From positions 372,001 through 436,000 of the forward strand of contig NZ_JANAVZ010000001.1 in assembly GCF_025195095.1 (NCBI RefSeq): 64,000 nt of DNA, written 5' to 3'. The stretch comes from Paracoccus maritimus (GTDB lineage: Bacteria; Pseudomonadota; Alphaproteobacteria; Rhodobacterales; Rhodobacteraceae). The notes beneath the pieces are model-generated. The model did no database searches and was not told where the DNA came from. It saw nothing but the letters and a program-made list of their open reading frames with translations. A program made the position numbers and the translations under genes. Positions 36,644-46,476 of this stretch are shown here, piece by piece (the first letter of the stretch is position 1; each line of letters starts with the position of its first letter).

Positions 36644-37531
36644 TCAGCCTTGCCCGGCGCCGCCCTCGGCCGTGTCGGCGCGCTGTTCGGGCGCCGCCGA
36701 TTCGGCATCCCCGGCGTCCGGTTCGGGTTTGCGACGGCTGCGCGTCGTGGTGCTGCGCGGTGCCCGGGCACGCGGTGCCTTGGGCTTGCTGTCCTTCGCC
36801 TCGGTTTCGGGCGTGGGCACCGGCGCGGCGCTGTCGCCTTCGTCGGATGCCACCGCGTCGGGCAGGCCGTCGCCCTGCGGCGTCTCGGCCGCTGGCGGTT
36901 GCTGGCGGCGCGTCCGAACGCGTTTTTCTGCTGCGGGGGGCTGATCGGCAGACCCGGCATCGGTTGCGACCGGCGCATCGTTGCGGCGCTGGTCGCGGGT
37001 GCCTTCATCCTGACGCCGCGGCTGCGGGTCCTGGGCCGGCGTGTCGCGACGGGCCTGGCCACGACCGTTCTGGTCACGGCTGTCCTGATCACGACCGCCC
37101 TGATCCCGACCACCCTGATCCCGGGCGCCGTGGTCACGGTTGCCGAAATCGCGGTTGCCGTGGTCCCGATTGCCGTTATCGCGACCGTTCTGACCGCCGT
37201 TCTGGCCGTTGCCGTCGCGCGGCTGCGCGTTGTCGTCGTCGCCCTGGCGCTGATTCTGGTTGTGCTGCTGCTGGCGCTCGGCCATTTCGCGCTGCGCCTC
37301 GCCCAGCATCCGGGTGTAATGCTCGGCATGCTGCAGAAAGCTTTGCTCGGCCACGCGGTCGTTGGACAGCTGCGCGTCACGGGCCAGGGTCAGGTATTTG
37401 TCGATGATCTGCTGCGGCGTACCGCGGACCTTGCCTTCCGGGCCCGAGCTGTCAAAGACACGGTTGACGATATTCCCCAGCGAGCGCTGGCGGTTCGACT
37501 TGTTACGCGAACGGGATTTGGATGATCTCAT
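36644..37531 (-). CDS. DUF4167 protein with repetitive disordered region
   Basis: A 295-residue protein of unknown function. Residues 1-75 are the conserved DUF4167 domain: a basic Ser/Arg/Lys start, then NIVNRVFDSSGPEGKVRGT and a helical stretch DKYLTLARDAQLSND. From about 85 to 165 it is Gln/Asn/Asp/Gly-rich with about ten near-repeats of the type NRDHG or RDQGG. Residues 165-295 are Pro/Ala/Glu-rich with basic patches (RKPEPDAGD). The design resembles RNA-binding, phase-separating proteins, but this is only inferred. A terminator hairpin follows. It lies downstream of prmC on the same strand. Confidence 0.85.
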   Translation of the reverse strand: MRSSKSRSRNKSNRQRSLGNIVNRVFDSSGPEGKVRGTPQQIIDKYLTLARDAQLSNDRVAEQSFLQHAEHYTRMLGEAQREMAERQQQHNQNQRQGDDDNAQPRDGNGQNGGQNGRDNGNRDHGNRDFGNRDHGARDQGGRDQGGRDQDSRDQNGRGQARRDTPAQDPQPRRQDEGTRDQRRNDAPVATDAGSADQPPAAEKRVRTRRQQPPAAETPQGDGLPDAVASDEGDSAAPVPTPETEAKDSKPKAPRARAPRSTTTRSRRKPEPDAGDAESAAPEQRADTAEGGAGQG

Positions 37532-37786
37532 CAGTCTGTCTGTCTGTAGGTTCCAGGTTGGTCTGGACGGCGTTTCGGGCGGCATCGCGGCGAAATCCGC
37601 GCCTTGCCGTGCAGCCCCGCCTTGCACCTTTCAGCGCGCGTCGCGCACCCGGTCGGTTTCGGCTTTGTCAGGCTGACCCGTGCGGTGGCCCTGCGGCCCC
37701 GGCACGTCGCTGACTAACCACGCAGGACCGGGGCTTACAAGGGAAAAGTTGTCCCTTGGCGGCATTTCCCTGCCGAAAGCGGGTTT

Positions 37787-38607
37787 TTATCCCCCGAAAT
37801 CGGCCAGAACGACACGATTCCGCCCATCAAGATCGCGGATCAGGCGCGTCTTTGCGCCCTGGTCGCGGAACAGGGCCGAGACCGCATCACCCTGGGTCGG
37901 GCCGATCTCGACCAGAACATGCCCGCCCGGTGACAGCCGGTCGCGGGCACCGGACGCAATTATGCGATAGGCGGTCAGCCCGTCTGCACCGTCGGTCAGC
38001 GCCGAATGCGGTTCCCAGTCCAGAACGTCCGGGGCAAGACCCGCCATTTCCTGCTGCGCAATATAGGGCGGGTTCGATGCAATCAGGTCGAAGCGGCCGG
38101 TCACGCCGTCATACCAGTCAGCCTGCGTGAAGGACGCCGTCACACCGATGATCTGGGCGTTCTCGCGCGCCACATCAAGGGCCGCGGCCGAGATGTCGGT
38201 GCCGGTTCCCGCCGTTCCCGGTCGCGCCGCCAGCAAGGAAATCAGGATCGCGCCGGTGCCGGTCCCCAGATCCAGAACGCTGCGCCATGGCAGGTCCAGC
38301 GCCGCATCGACCAGCGTCTCGGTCTCGGGGCGCGGATCCAGGGTGTCCCGAGTGACCCGGAATCTGTGGGCGTGGAAATCGCGGAAACCGACGATCTGGG
38401 CGACCGGCTGGCGCGCCGCACGTGCCGCGATGCCCTGATCAAGGCGCCGAAGCTGTTCGGCGTTCAGGTCGCGGTCATCGGCGGTGCGCAGCAGGCCCGG
38501 CGCCACCCCCAGGATCGCCGCAAGGATCCGGTCGGCGTCACGCGGCGCGGCCCCAATCCCGGCGTCGCGCAGGGCGGCGGTGGCACGCGCCCGCGCCTGC
38601 GAAAGCT

Positions 38608-38611
<4 letters not shown>
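37787..38611 (-). CDS. prmC: Peptide chain release factor N5-glutamine methyltransferase
   Basis: A 274-residue methyltransferase that modifies the Gln of the GGQ motif in release factors. An N-terminal helical domain (about 1-75) leads to SAM motif I ([16 protein letters not shown] near residue 115) and the catalytic ASNPPYIA near residue 180. It overlaps the end of prfA by 4 bases, so enzyme and substrate are translationally coupled. Confidence 0.96.
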
Positions 38612-39663
<1,052 letters not shown>

Positions 39664-39730
39664 CCGGATCGCTTACTCTGCGCGCGCCGGGTGGGCAAGC
39701 GGCCAGCTGGGTGTCTTCCATTGCCGAAAT

Positions 39731-39746
39731 GCCCCCTCAAGGGGGC
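39731..39746 (-). terminator. Possible terminator after agmatinase gene
   Basis: Perfect hairpin GCCCCC-4-GGGGGC, 12 bases beyond the agmatinase stop codon and upstream of prfA on the minus strand. It is followed by a weak T stretch (ATTTC). Confidence 0.45.
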
Positions 39747-39758
39747 GGGACGCAGCCC

Positions 39759-40718
39759 TCAGCGCCGGGACCAGCCAAGGAGGGCGATCAGGTCCATCGC
39801 GACATGTGCGCCGGCGATGGCAGTGGCCCCGGTCGTGTCATAGGGCGGCGATACCTCGACCACGTCGCCGCCGATCAACCTTGTGCCCGCCAGCCCGCGC
39901 AGCAGCGCCGCGGCCTGCCACGAGGCCAGACCGCCCCAGACCGGGGTGCCGGTGCCGGGGGCGAAGGCCGGGTCCAGCGCGTCGATGTCGAAGGTCAGAT
40001 AGGCCGGCCGATCGCCGATGACCGCCCGGATGCGTGACAGCGTCGCCTCGACCCCGTCCTGATGCACCGAGGGGGCGTCGAGGATGGTCACCCCCAGCGT
40101 GTCGGGATTCTCGGTCCGTATGCCGACGCTGACGCTGGCCGCAGGATCGACCACGCCCTCGCGGATCGCCTTGTAAAGAAACGTGCCGTGGTCGATCCGG
40201 TCCGGGTCGTCATCGACCCAGGTGTCGGAATGGGCGTCGAACTGGATCAGCGCGACCGGACCCTGCCGCGCAGCGACCGCGCGCAGGATCGGCAGGGTGA
40301 TGAAATGATCGCCGCCAAGGGTGACGGGCGCCGCGCCGGCATCCATGATCGCGCCGATATGCGCCTCGATGCGGTCCGGTACCTCGCGCGTGTTGGCGTA
40401 ATCGAAGGCCATGTCGCCGTAATCGACGACATGCAGCACCGACAGCGGATCATAGCCCCAGCCATAGGGCGGGTCATAGGGTTGCAGGGCCGATGCCTCG
40501 CGGATCGCGCGCGGGCCGAACCGCGCGCCGGGACGGTGGGTCACAGCCTGGTCGAACGGAATGCCGGTCACGGCGACATCGACCCCCGCCAGATCCTTGG
40601 AGTAGCGGCGGCGCAGAAAGCTGGTCGCACCGCCGAAGGCATTTTCGTAGGACAGGCCGCGCGGGTCTGCGCGGGTGAAGGCCTGATCGACCTGGGTCTT
40701 CGCATCTTCCAGTGCCAT
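39759..40718 (-). CDS. speB: Agmatinase/guanidinobutyrase (ureohydrolase)
   Basis: A 319-residue Mn enzyme that hydrolyses agmatine to putrescine and urea, or a related guanidino compound. Metal-ligand motifs are VTLGGDHFITLP near residue 130, QFDAHSDTWVDDD near 155 and FDIDALDPAFAPGTGTPVWGG near 240. The start is ATG 40718 (GAGGG upstream); ATG 40733 is weaker. The neighbouring RpiR regulator is divergent, and the urea transporter and urease follow beyond it. The exact guanidino substrate is not certain. Confidence 0.88.
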   Translation of the reverse strand: MALEDAKTQVDQAFTRADPRGLSYENAFGGATSFLRRRYSKDLAGVDVAVTGIPFDQAVTHRPGARFGPRAIREASALQPYDPPYGWGYDPLSVLHVVDYGDMAFDYANTREVPDRIEAHIGAIMDAGAAPVTLGGDHFITLPILRAVAARQGPVALIQFDAHSDTWVDDDPDRIDHGTFLYKAIREGVVDPAASVSVGIRTENPDTLGVTILDAPSVHQDGVEATLSRIRAVIGDRPAYLTFDIDALDPAFAPGTGTPVWGGLASWQAAALLRGLAGTRLIGGDVVEVSPPYDTTGATAIAGAHVAMDLIALLGWSRR

Positions 40719-40895
40719 GCCGCCCTCGTTCATCAAATTCCAACGCCGATACAGTGCCGCCGGGACCAGGACATCGCAAGCCGTCCGATCGTGCATCCTG
40801 CAGCTTTGCAGGCCAGCGTCGCGGCACCGGAACCCGGCGCGTCCTCCGGTTGTCCCGAGGTCCGATATTCACTGCCAAGTTGCTGAGATTGCCGT

Positions 40896-40906
40896 GGAAT
40901 ATTTCC
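40896..40906. promoter_or_regulatory. Candidate RpiR operator GGAATATTTCC
   Basis: An imperfect palindrome (one mismatched pair) in the 240-base divergent gap between the agmatinase and RpiR genes. Its AT-rich centre stands out from the GC-rich surroundings. RpiR proteins often bind such near-palindromes, but there is no direct evidence here. Confidence 0.25.
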
Positions 40907-40958
40907 GAATCAGTCGGCATCATCCAATTCGGTCAGTTTGGTGAGTTCAGCCCGAATC

Positions 40959-41786
40959 ATGAAAGACGGCGCCCCCCATAGCACGGATGAATTCATCGCC
41001 CGCATCCAGCAGATGCATGCCAGCCTGCCACGCCGGCTGCGGCAATGCGCGGAATATGCCGCGCGTCAGCAGGCGCGGATGGCGCAGGCCACGGTTGCCG
41101 AGTTCGCGCGTGGTGCCGGAGTGCCCGCGTCGGCCGTGGTGCGGTTTTCGCAGGCGATGGGATTTTCGGGCTATGCCCAGATGCGGGATCTGTTCCGCAG
41201 CCCGTTCGAATTGCCCCGCAGCGACTATGCCGCGCGCCTGGAGCAGCTGAGCCAGTATGGCGACAGCCGGCCCGCCGGTCTGCTGGCGACCTTCGCCGAG
41301 GCGGGTCGCATGTCGCTGGAACGAATGATCGCGTCGGTCGACAGTTCGGATTTCGACCGGGCCGCCGGCATCCTGTCACGCGCCGCCGTTGTGCATGTGG
41401 TCGGCCACGGCCGCTGTTTCGCCGCCGCGGCCCATACCGCCTATATCCTTGAGCGGGTCGAGGTTCCGGCGCTGCTGCATGGTGCGTTCGGCCAGATCAG
41501 CGGTGCTGCCTCGGTGCGCGAAGGCGACGCGGTTCTGGTCGTGTCCTTTTCGCCGGCGATGCCCGAGACGCTGGCATTCTGCGCCGACCTGCGCGGCTGC
41601 GGCGCGGAAATCGTCGCCATCGCCGATCCGGGCGTTGCCGCGCGGCTGGGACGGGGCGTGCTGTCGCTGAACCTGGTCGAGGTCGAGGCCGCGGGGTTTC
41701 GCCCGATGGTCGCGACCGCGACGCTGGCGCTGGCGTTGGCCGCGGCGGCGGGCGGGTTGCGCGCCCATGCCGGAAGGTCCGACTAG
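40959..41786 (+). CDS. MurR/RpiR-family transcriptional regulator
   Basis: A 275-residue regulator. An N-terminal RpiR helix-turn-helix domain spans about 10-85 (ATVAEFARGAGVPASAVVRF is the recognition region). A sugar-isomerase (SIS) domain follows, about 115-250 (VVHVVGHGRCFAAAAHTAY and DAVLVVSFSPAMPETL). Family members sense sugar phosphates or related ligands. It is divergent from agmatinase, so control of that gene is inferred. ATG 40959 is chosen, with GTG 40941 and TTG 40938 as longer options. It converges on urtE. Confidence 0.86.
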   Translation: MKDGAPHSTDEFIARIQQMHASLPRRLRQCAEYAARQQARMAQATVAEFARGAGVPASAVVRFSQAMGFSGYAQMRDLFRSPFELPRSDYAARLEQLSQYGDSRPAGLLATFAEAGRMSLERMIASVDSSDFDRAAGILSRAAVVHVVGHGRCFAAAAHTAYILERVEVPALLHGAFGQISGAASVREGDAVLVVSFSPAMPETLAFCADLRGCGAEIVAIADPGVAARLGRGVLSLNLVEVEAAGFRPMVATATLALALAAAAGGLRAHAGRSD

Positions 41787-41795
41787 CGGCGGCGT

Positions 41796-42506
41796 TCAGG
41801 CCGCCTCGGCGTGACCGGCCAGACGGGCGTGCAATGCCTCGCGCCGCAACTGCTGCTTGGGACCCTGCATGACGGCGCGACCGCGTTCAAGGACCAGGAA
41901 TTCGTCACCCAGATCCCACGCGAAGTCAAAGAACTGCTCGACCAGCACGATGGCCATGTCGCCCCGGTCGCGCAGGGCTGCGATCACCCGCCCGATCTGT
42001 GCGATGATGTTGGGCTGGATGCCCTCGGTCGGCTCGTCCAGCAGCAGGACACGGGGGCGTGTGATCAGCGCCCGCGCGATGGCAAGCTGCTGTTGCTGGC
42101 CGCCGGACAGGTCGCCGCCCCGTCTGTGCGCCATCTCGGCCAGCACCGGGAAACTGTCGAAGATCTCGTCGGGGATGGCGCGTTCGGCGCGCGGCAGGCA
42201 GGCAAAACCCGTCTCCATGTTCTCGCGCACGGTCAGCATCGGAAAGATCGCCCGACCCTGCGGCACGTAGCCGACGCCAAGGCGGGCCATCTGCTGCGCG
42301 CTGATTCGGCCCAGTTCGGTGCCATCAACACTGATCGTGCCGCCGGATCGCGGATGGCGGCCCGCCAGAAGGTTCATCAGCGAGGTCTTGCCCACGCCGT
42401 TATTGCCCATCACGCAGGTCACCGCGCCGGGCCGCGCGGCGATGTCGATGCCGTGCAGGATCTGGCTGCCGCCATAATGCAGGGTCAGGTTCGTCGCGTT
42501 CAGCAT
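41796..42506 (-). CDS. urtE: Urea ABC transporter ATPase UrtE
   Basis: A 236-residue ATPase of the LivF class in the high-affinity urea importer. Walker A GNNGVGKTSLMNLL near residue 35, signature LSGGQQQQLAIARAL near 135 and Walker B VLLLDEPTEGIQPNI after it. The EGIQ motif after Walker B is typical of UrtE. It is last in the operon, one base after urtD. Confidence 0.94.
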   Translation of the reverse strand: MLNATNLTLHYGGSQILHGIDIAARPGAVTCVMGNNGVGKTSLMNLLAGRHPRSGGTISVDGTELGRISAQQMARLGVGYVPQGRAIFPMLTVRENMETGFACLPRAERAIPDEIFDSFPVLAEMAHRRGGDLSGGQQQQLAIARALITRPRVLLLDEPTEGIQPNIIAQIGRVIAALRDRGDMAIVLVEQFFDFAWDLGDEFLVLERGRAVMQGPKQQLRREALHARLAGHAEAA

Positions 42507-42507
42507 G

Positions 42508-43248
42508 TCATCGCCCCAGATAGACTTCGATCACGTCGGGATTGCGGGTCACATGGTCCAGCGACCCTTCGGCCAGCACCGAGCCCTGATGCAGCACCGT
42601 CACCTTGCAATCCAGCCGTCGCACGAAATCCATGTCGTGTTCCACCACCACCACCGCGCGCGTTTCCGCCAGCCGACGCAGCAGCGTGGTGGTCTGTTCG
42701 CGTTCGGCCAGCGTCATGCCGGCGGCGGGTTCATCGACCAGCAACAGGCGCGGCTCCTGCGCCAGCAACATGCCGATTTCCAGCCATTGTTTCTGACCGT
42801 GGCTCAGTTCGCCGGCCTTGCGGCCGGTCTGATCGGCCAGCCCGACCTCGGCCGCCAATTCCTGCACCCGTTCGTCCGACGACGATGACGGCCGCCAGCC
42901 CAGCACGGCAAAGGGGCTGCGGTTGTTCTTCAGCGCCATGGTCAGGTTGTCGGCCACCGACTGATCCTCGAACACGGTGGGGCGCTGGAACTTGCGGCCA
43001 ATTCCGGCGCGGGCGATCTGTGCCTCGTTCATCTTCAACAGGGAACGCGGCGGCTCGCCCCACAGGACGCGCCCCTCGTCCGGGCGGGTCTTGCCGGTCA
43101 CGATGTCCATGAAGGTGGTCTTGCCCGCCCCGTTAGGGCCGATCACGGCGCGCAGTTCGGCATCACCGATATTGAAGGACAGGTTGTTGATCGCCCTGAA
43201 GCCGTCGAAGCTGACCGATACGCCGTCCACCTCCAGAAGCGAGCTCAT
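42508..43248 (-). CDS. urtD: Urea ABC transporter ATPase UrtD
   Basis: A 246-residue ATPase of the LivG class. Walker A GPNGAGKTTFMDIV near residue 38 and Walker B LLLVDEPAAGM near 170. The signature is of the degenerate LSHGQKQWLEIGM type, usual in UrtD. It forms a heterodimer with UrtE on the cytoplasmic face of UrtB-UrtC. It overlaps urtC by 4 bases. Confidence 0.94.
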   Translation of the reverse strand: MSSLLEVDGVSVSFDGFRAINNLSFNIGDAELRAVIGPNGAGKTTFMDIVTGKTRPDEGRVLWGEPPRSLLKMNEAQIARAGIGRKFQRPTVFEDQSVADNLTMALKNNRSPFAVLGWRPSSSSDERVQELAAEVGLADQTGRKAGELSHGQKQWLEIGMLLAQEPRLLLVDEPAAGMTLAEREQTTTLLRRLAETRAVVVVEHDMDFVRRLDCKVTVLHQGSVLAEGSLDHVTRNPDVIEVYLGR

Positions 43249-44480
43249 GCCTTGGCCTCCTGTTCCTGCAGGGCGCCGTGATCGGGGCCCAGATCACGGC
43301 CCTGGCGGCGTGGCGACACCGCGCGCCCCAGCCAGTCGAACAGACCGGCGATCCCCCTGGGCGCGAACAGCGTCACCAGAACGAAGGACAGCCCCAGCGC
43401 GACCAGCCACCAGTCCACCCATTTGATGGTATAGAACGGCAACGACAGGTCGGGCGCGCGGCCGCCGGTGAACCAGCTGGACAGCAGCGACACGACCACC
43501 GCGCCGATCACCGCGCCATACAGCCTGCCGCGCCCGCCGATGGCCACCCAGACCGCCAGATAGATCGAGGCGATGGGCGCCAGTTCGGCCGGGTTGATGA
43601 TGCCCGCCTGCGGGTAATACAGCGCCCCCGCGATGGCGGTGATCATCGCGGCCAGCGTGAAGACCACCAGCTTGAACCCCTCGACCGGATAGCCAAGGAA
43701 ACGCACGCGGGTCTCGTCATCGCGGATGGCGCGGATGACGCTGCCGAACTTGCCGCTGACCACCCATGCGGCCAGCAGATAGCCCAGACCCAGCGCGACG
43801 GCCGAGGCCCACAGGAACCAGACCGACAGCCGGGCCTGCGACACGGTGTCGAGGCCGGGAATGTTCTGCAGACCCGACAGCCCGTTATTGCCGCGAAAGC
43901 CGCTGTCGTTCTGAAACAGCCACAGCGCCAGCGCCAGCGTCATCGCCTGGGTCAGGATCGACAGATAGACGCCGTTCACCCGGCTGCGGAACGCCAGCCA
44001 GCCGAAGACCAGTGCCAGCAGCCCCGGCACGGCCAGCACCAGCAGCATCTGCAGGGGCAGCGAATGGGCGAAGGACCAGACCAGCGGCAGATCGGCGGAA
44101 CCGACAACCCCGAAGATCTGGTTCGCCACGCCTTCCTGCAGTTCCAGCGGCGTCGGAGGAATGGCGTTGTTGGCCATCGAGGCGGCGACGATGGCTTCGG
44201 TGCGTGCATACATCAGCCATTGCCCGATCATGTAGCCGCCAAGCGCGAAGAACGCCATCTGGCCAAGGCTGAGAATGCCCAGATAGCCCCAGACCAGATC
44301 CATCGCGACCGCCGCCAGCGCAAGGCACAGCGTCTTGCCCAGCACCTTGACCATCGAGGTCGGCAGTGCGCCGGTCCCGTAGGCCTGGCTGAGCGCGGTC
44401 ACGGCGACGGTGAACACCGCAAGCCCCGCCAGCACGATCAGGGTCGAGGGGTTCTGCAGGATGAAGGGTTTGCGTTGCAT
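43245..44480 (-). CDS. urtC: Urea ABC transporter permease UrtC
   Basis: A 411-residue LivM-type permease with about ten transmembrane helices (from residue 10 to 335), including MDLVWGYLGILSLGQMAFFA and the EAA-like cytoplasmic segment RAIRDDETRVRFLGYPVE. A short cytoplasmic tail ends the protein. It follows urtB with a 1-base gap and overlaps urtD. Confidence 0.94.
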   Translation of the reverse strand: MQRKPFILQNPSTLIVLAGLAVFTVAVTALSQAYGTGALPTSMVKVLGKTLCLALAAVAMDLVWGYLGILSLGQMAFFALGGYMIGQWLMYARTEAIVAASMANNAIPPTPLELQEGVANQIFGVVGSADLPLVWSFAHSLPLQMLLVLAVPGLLALVFGWLAFRSRVNGVYLSILTQAMTLALALWLFQNDSGFRGNNGLSGLQNIPGLDTVSQARLSVWFLWASAVALGLGYLLAAWVVSGKFGSVIRAIRDDETRVRFLGYPVEGFKLVVFTLAAMITAIAGALYYPQAGIINPAELAPIASIYLAVWVAIGGRGRLYGAVIGAVVVSLLSSWFTGGRAPDLSLPFYTIKWVDWWLVALGLSFVLVTLFAPRGIAGLFDWLGRAVSPRRQGRDLGPDHGALQEQEAKA

Positions 44481-44481
44481 A

Positions 44482-46416
44482 TCAGGCCTCGGCGGCCCGC
44501 CCGCGCTGCGGAATGATGCCGCGCGGCCGGAACTGGATGAAGATGACGATGAACAGGATCATGAAGGTCTGCGCGGCCAGCGTGTTCGAGGGATTGAAGG
44601 ATTCGATCACCTTCGACAGCACCCCGATCAGCCCGGCCCCCGCCAGCGTCCCCCAGATGTTTCCGACGCCCCCGACCACGACGGTCATGAAGCTTTGCAC
44701 GATGTAGTCCTGGCCAAGCTCGGACGTGACCTTGGCGAACAGGCCGATGGCGACCCCCGCGATGCCGGCGATCCCCGAGCCGAGGCCGAAGGTCATCATC
44801 GCGATCCGGTCGGGGTTGATGCCCATGCTGGCCGCCATGCCCGGGTTCTGGGTCACCGCGCGCACCTCGAGCCCCAGCCGGGTGCGCTTCATGATGAACA
44901 GGAACAGGCCCAGAAACAGCAGCGCCAGCACGAAGATCGCCACCCGGATGGTCGAAATCGAGATCACGTCATTGACGGTGATCGCCCCTTCCAGCCAGGC
45001 GGGCGAGGTCAGCGGGCGGGCCTGGGTGCCGAAGACGTTCTTGGCGATCTGCTGCAGCGCGATGGACACGCCGAAGGTCGCCAGAAGCGTTTCAAGCGGG
45101 CGATGCGCCAGATGCCGGATCACCAGCCGATAAAGGACCACCCCGGCCGCGAATGTCACTGCAAAGGCCAGCGGCAGAGCGACGATCAGCGACAGGGTAC
45201 GATCCGCGATCAGCGTTTGCGTCACATAGCCGGTATAGGCGCCCATCATGATGAATTCGCCATGCGCCATGTTGATGACGCGCATCACCCCGAAGGTGAT
45301 CGCCAGCCCGATCGCGGCGAGGAAATAGATCGAGGCCAGCGACAGCGCATCAAGGCCCAGATCAATCCCCTTCATCGCCGAAAGCCGCAGCTGCGCGTTG
45401 CGTTGCGCGGCACGCGCGGCATCGGTCACGTCGCTGTCGGGTTCTGCATAGACCTCGAAATAGCGATGGGCGTCGATGGCCGCCTGTGCCTCGGATTCGG
45501 TGGCGGCGGGGGTGACCGTGCCGGCGGCTTCCAGCGCGTCATATGCACGGTCGCGGGCTGCAGGATCGCCAAGCGTGGCAACCGGCACGCCGCCGACCTT
45601 GCCATCGGCGATGTGGGCGGCAAGGCTGTCGCGCTGCGCGGCCGGTGTCAGGCGCGGCTGTGCAAGATCCTGCGCCTTCAGCAGGTCATAGGCGGCATCG
45701 CGGGACAGCAGATCGCCGCCGGGCGTCAGTTCGCGGGCGATATTGGCATCGCCGGGCTGATCGGTCGCGGCGATCCTGCGGGTGACCAGCAGCGGGTTCA
45801 GGGCCGCGCGGAAATCCAGCCCGACATCGCCGCTGAGCGCCTGGATCGCGGCGATCCGGGACGCGGGATCGGGGTCGTGCTGGATGGTCAGCAGCGTCTG
45901 CAAGCGGTCGCGCCGGGCCTGCAACGCGGGGTCGGGATCGGGCGGCGCATTGCGCAGCGCCTTCAGGTGATCGGCAGTTCCGGCCCGCGCAATCGAGTCC
46001 AGCGCCTGTGCGCGCATCGCAGCGTCAGGGTCGGAAATCTGGCTGGCGACAAGGGCCGATTCGATCAGCCCCCTCACACCTGAATTGGGGCGCAGCATGT
46101 CGGGGTCGGCGCCACTGACCGGTGCGCCTGTCGCCGCGTCCGTCATCACGTCGCCATCGACGATCAGCAGGCGTCGGTCATCGGTCAGGCCAAGGCTGCG
46201 GTCGGCCCATGCCGCCAGCAGTGCCGTTCCCTCGGGGCCGGTCGCGGCGATCTGGTCGATCAGCGGGCCGACCGTCGTGCGCGAGGGGCGTTCGATCTGA
46301 TCCAGATTGTCGGCAATTACGGCGCGCAGGGCCGGATTGGCAGCGGCCGGCAGGGCCGAAAGCAATGTCAGCACCGTCAGCAACAGAACGATCAGCGGGC
46401 GGGCGGCATGGGTCAC
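44482..46416 (-). CDS. urtB: Urea ABC transporter permease UrtB
   Basis: A 644-residue LivH-type permease. A signal-like helix (about 5-26, ending PAAANPALR) is followed by a large extracytoplasmic region of about 320 residues with HEAT-like helical repeats (DPDAAMRAQALDSIARAG, DPDPASRIAAIQALSG). The channel-forming helices start near 350 (SIYFLAAIGLAITFGVMRV) and run to the C-terminus. This long N-terminal part is typical of UrtB and absent from LivH. It is second in the operon, after an inter-gene hairpin. Confidence 0.94.
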   Translation of the reverse strand: MTHAARPLIVLLLTVLTLLSALPAAANPALRAVIADNLDQIERPSRTTVGPLIDQIAATGPEGTALLAAWADRSLGLTDDRRLLIVDGDVMTDAATGAPVSGADPDMLRPNSGVRGLIESALVASQISDPDAAMRAQALDSIARAGTADHLKALRNAPPDPDPALQARRDRLQTLLTIQHDPDPASRIAAIQALSGDVGLDFRAALNPLLVTRRIAATDQPGDANIARELTPGGDLLSRDAAYDLLKAQDLAQPRLTPAAQRDSLAAHIADGKVGGVPVATLGDPAARDRAYDALEAAGTVTPAATESEAQAAIDAHRYFEVYAEPDSDVTDAARAAQRNAQLRLSAMKGIDLGLDALSLASIYFLAAIGLAITFGVMRVINMAHGEFIMMGAYTGYVTQTLIADRTLSLIVALPLAFAVTFAAGVVLYRLVIRHLAHRPLETLLATFGVSIALQQIAKNVFGTQARPLTSPAWLEGAITVNDVISISTIRVAIFVLALLFLGLFLFIMKRTRLGLEVRAVTQNPGMAASMGINPDRIAMMTFGLGSGIAGIAGVAIGLFAKVTSELGQDYIVQSFMTVVVGGVGNIWGTLAGAGLIGVLSKVIESFNPSNTLAAQTFMILFIVIFIQFRPRGIIPQRGRAAEA

Positions 46417-46440
46417 GATGGCATCTTCCCTGGGCTGGGG

Positions 46441-46466
46441 GCGAAGGGGCGGATCCGCCCCTTCGC
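46441..46466 (-). promoter_or_regulatory. Strong hairpin between urtA and urtB
   Basis: A perfect 26-base palindrome (GCGAAGGGGCGGA and its complement) that starts 11 bases past the urtA stop. It has no T tract. Such hairpins after binding-protein genes usually stabilise the upstream mRNA or limit read-through, so that UrtA is made in excess over the membrane parts. Confidence 0.7.
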
Positions 46467-46476
46467 GGCGCGCGGA

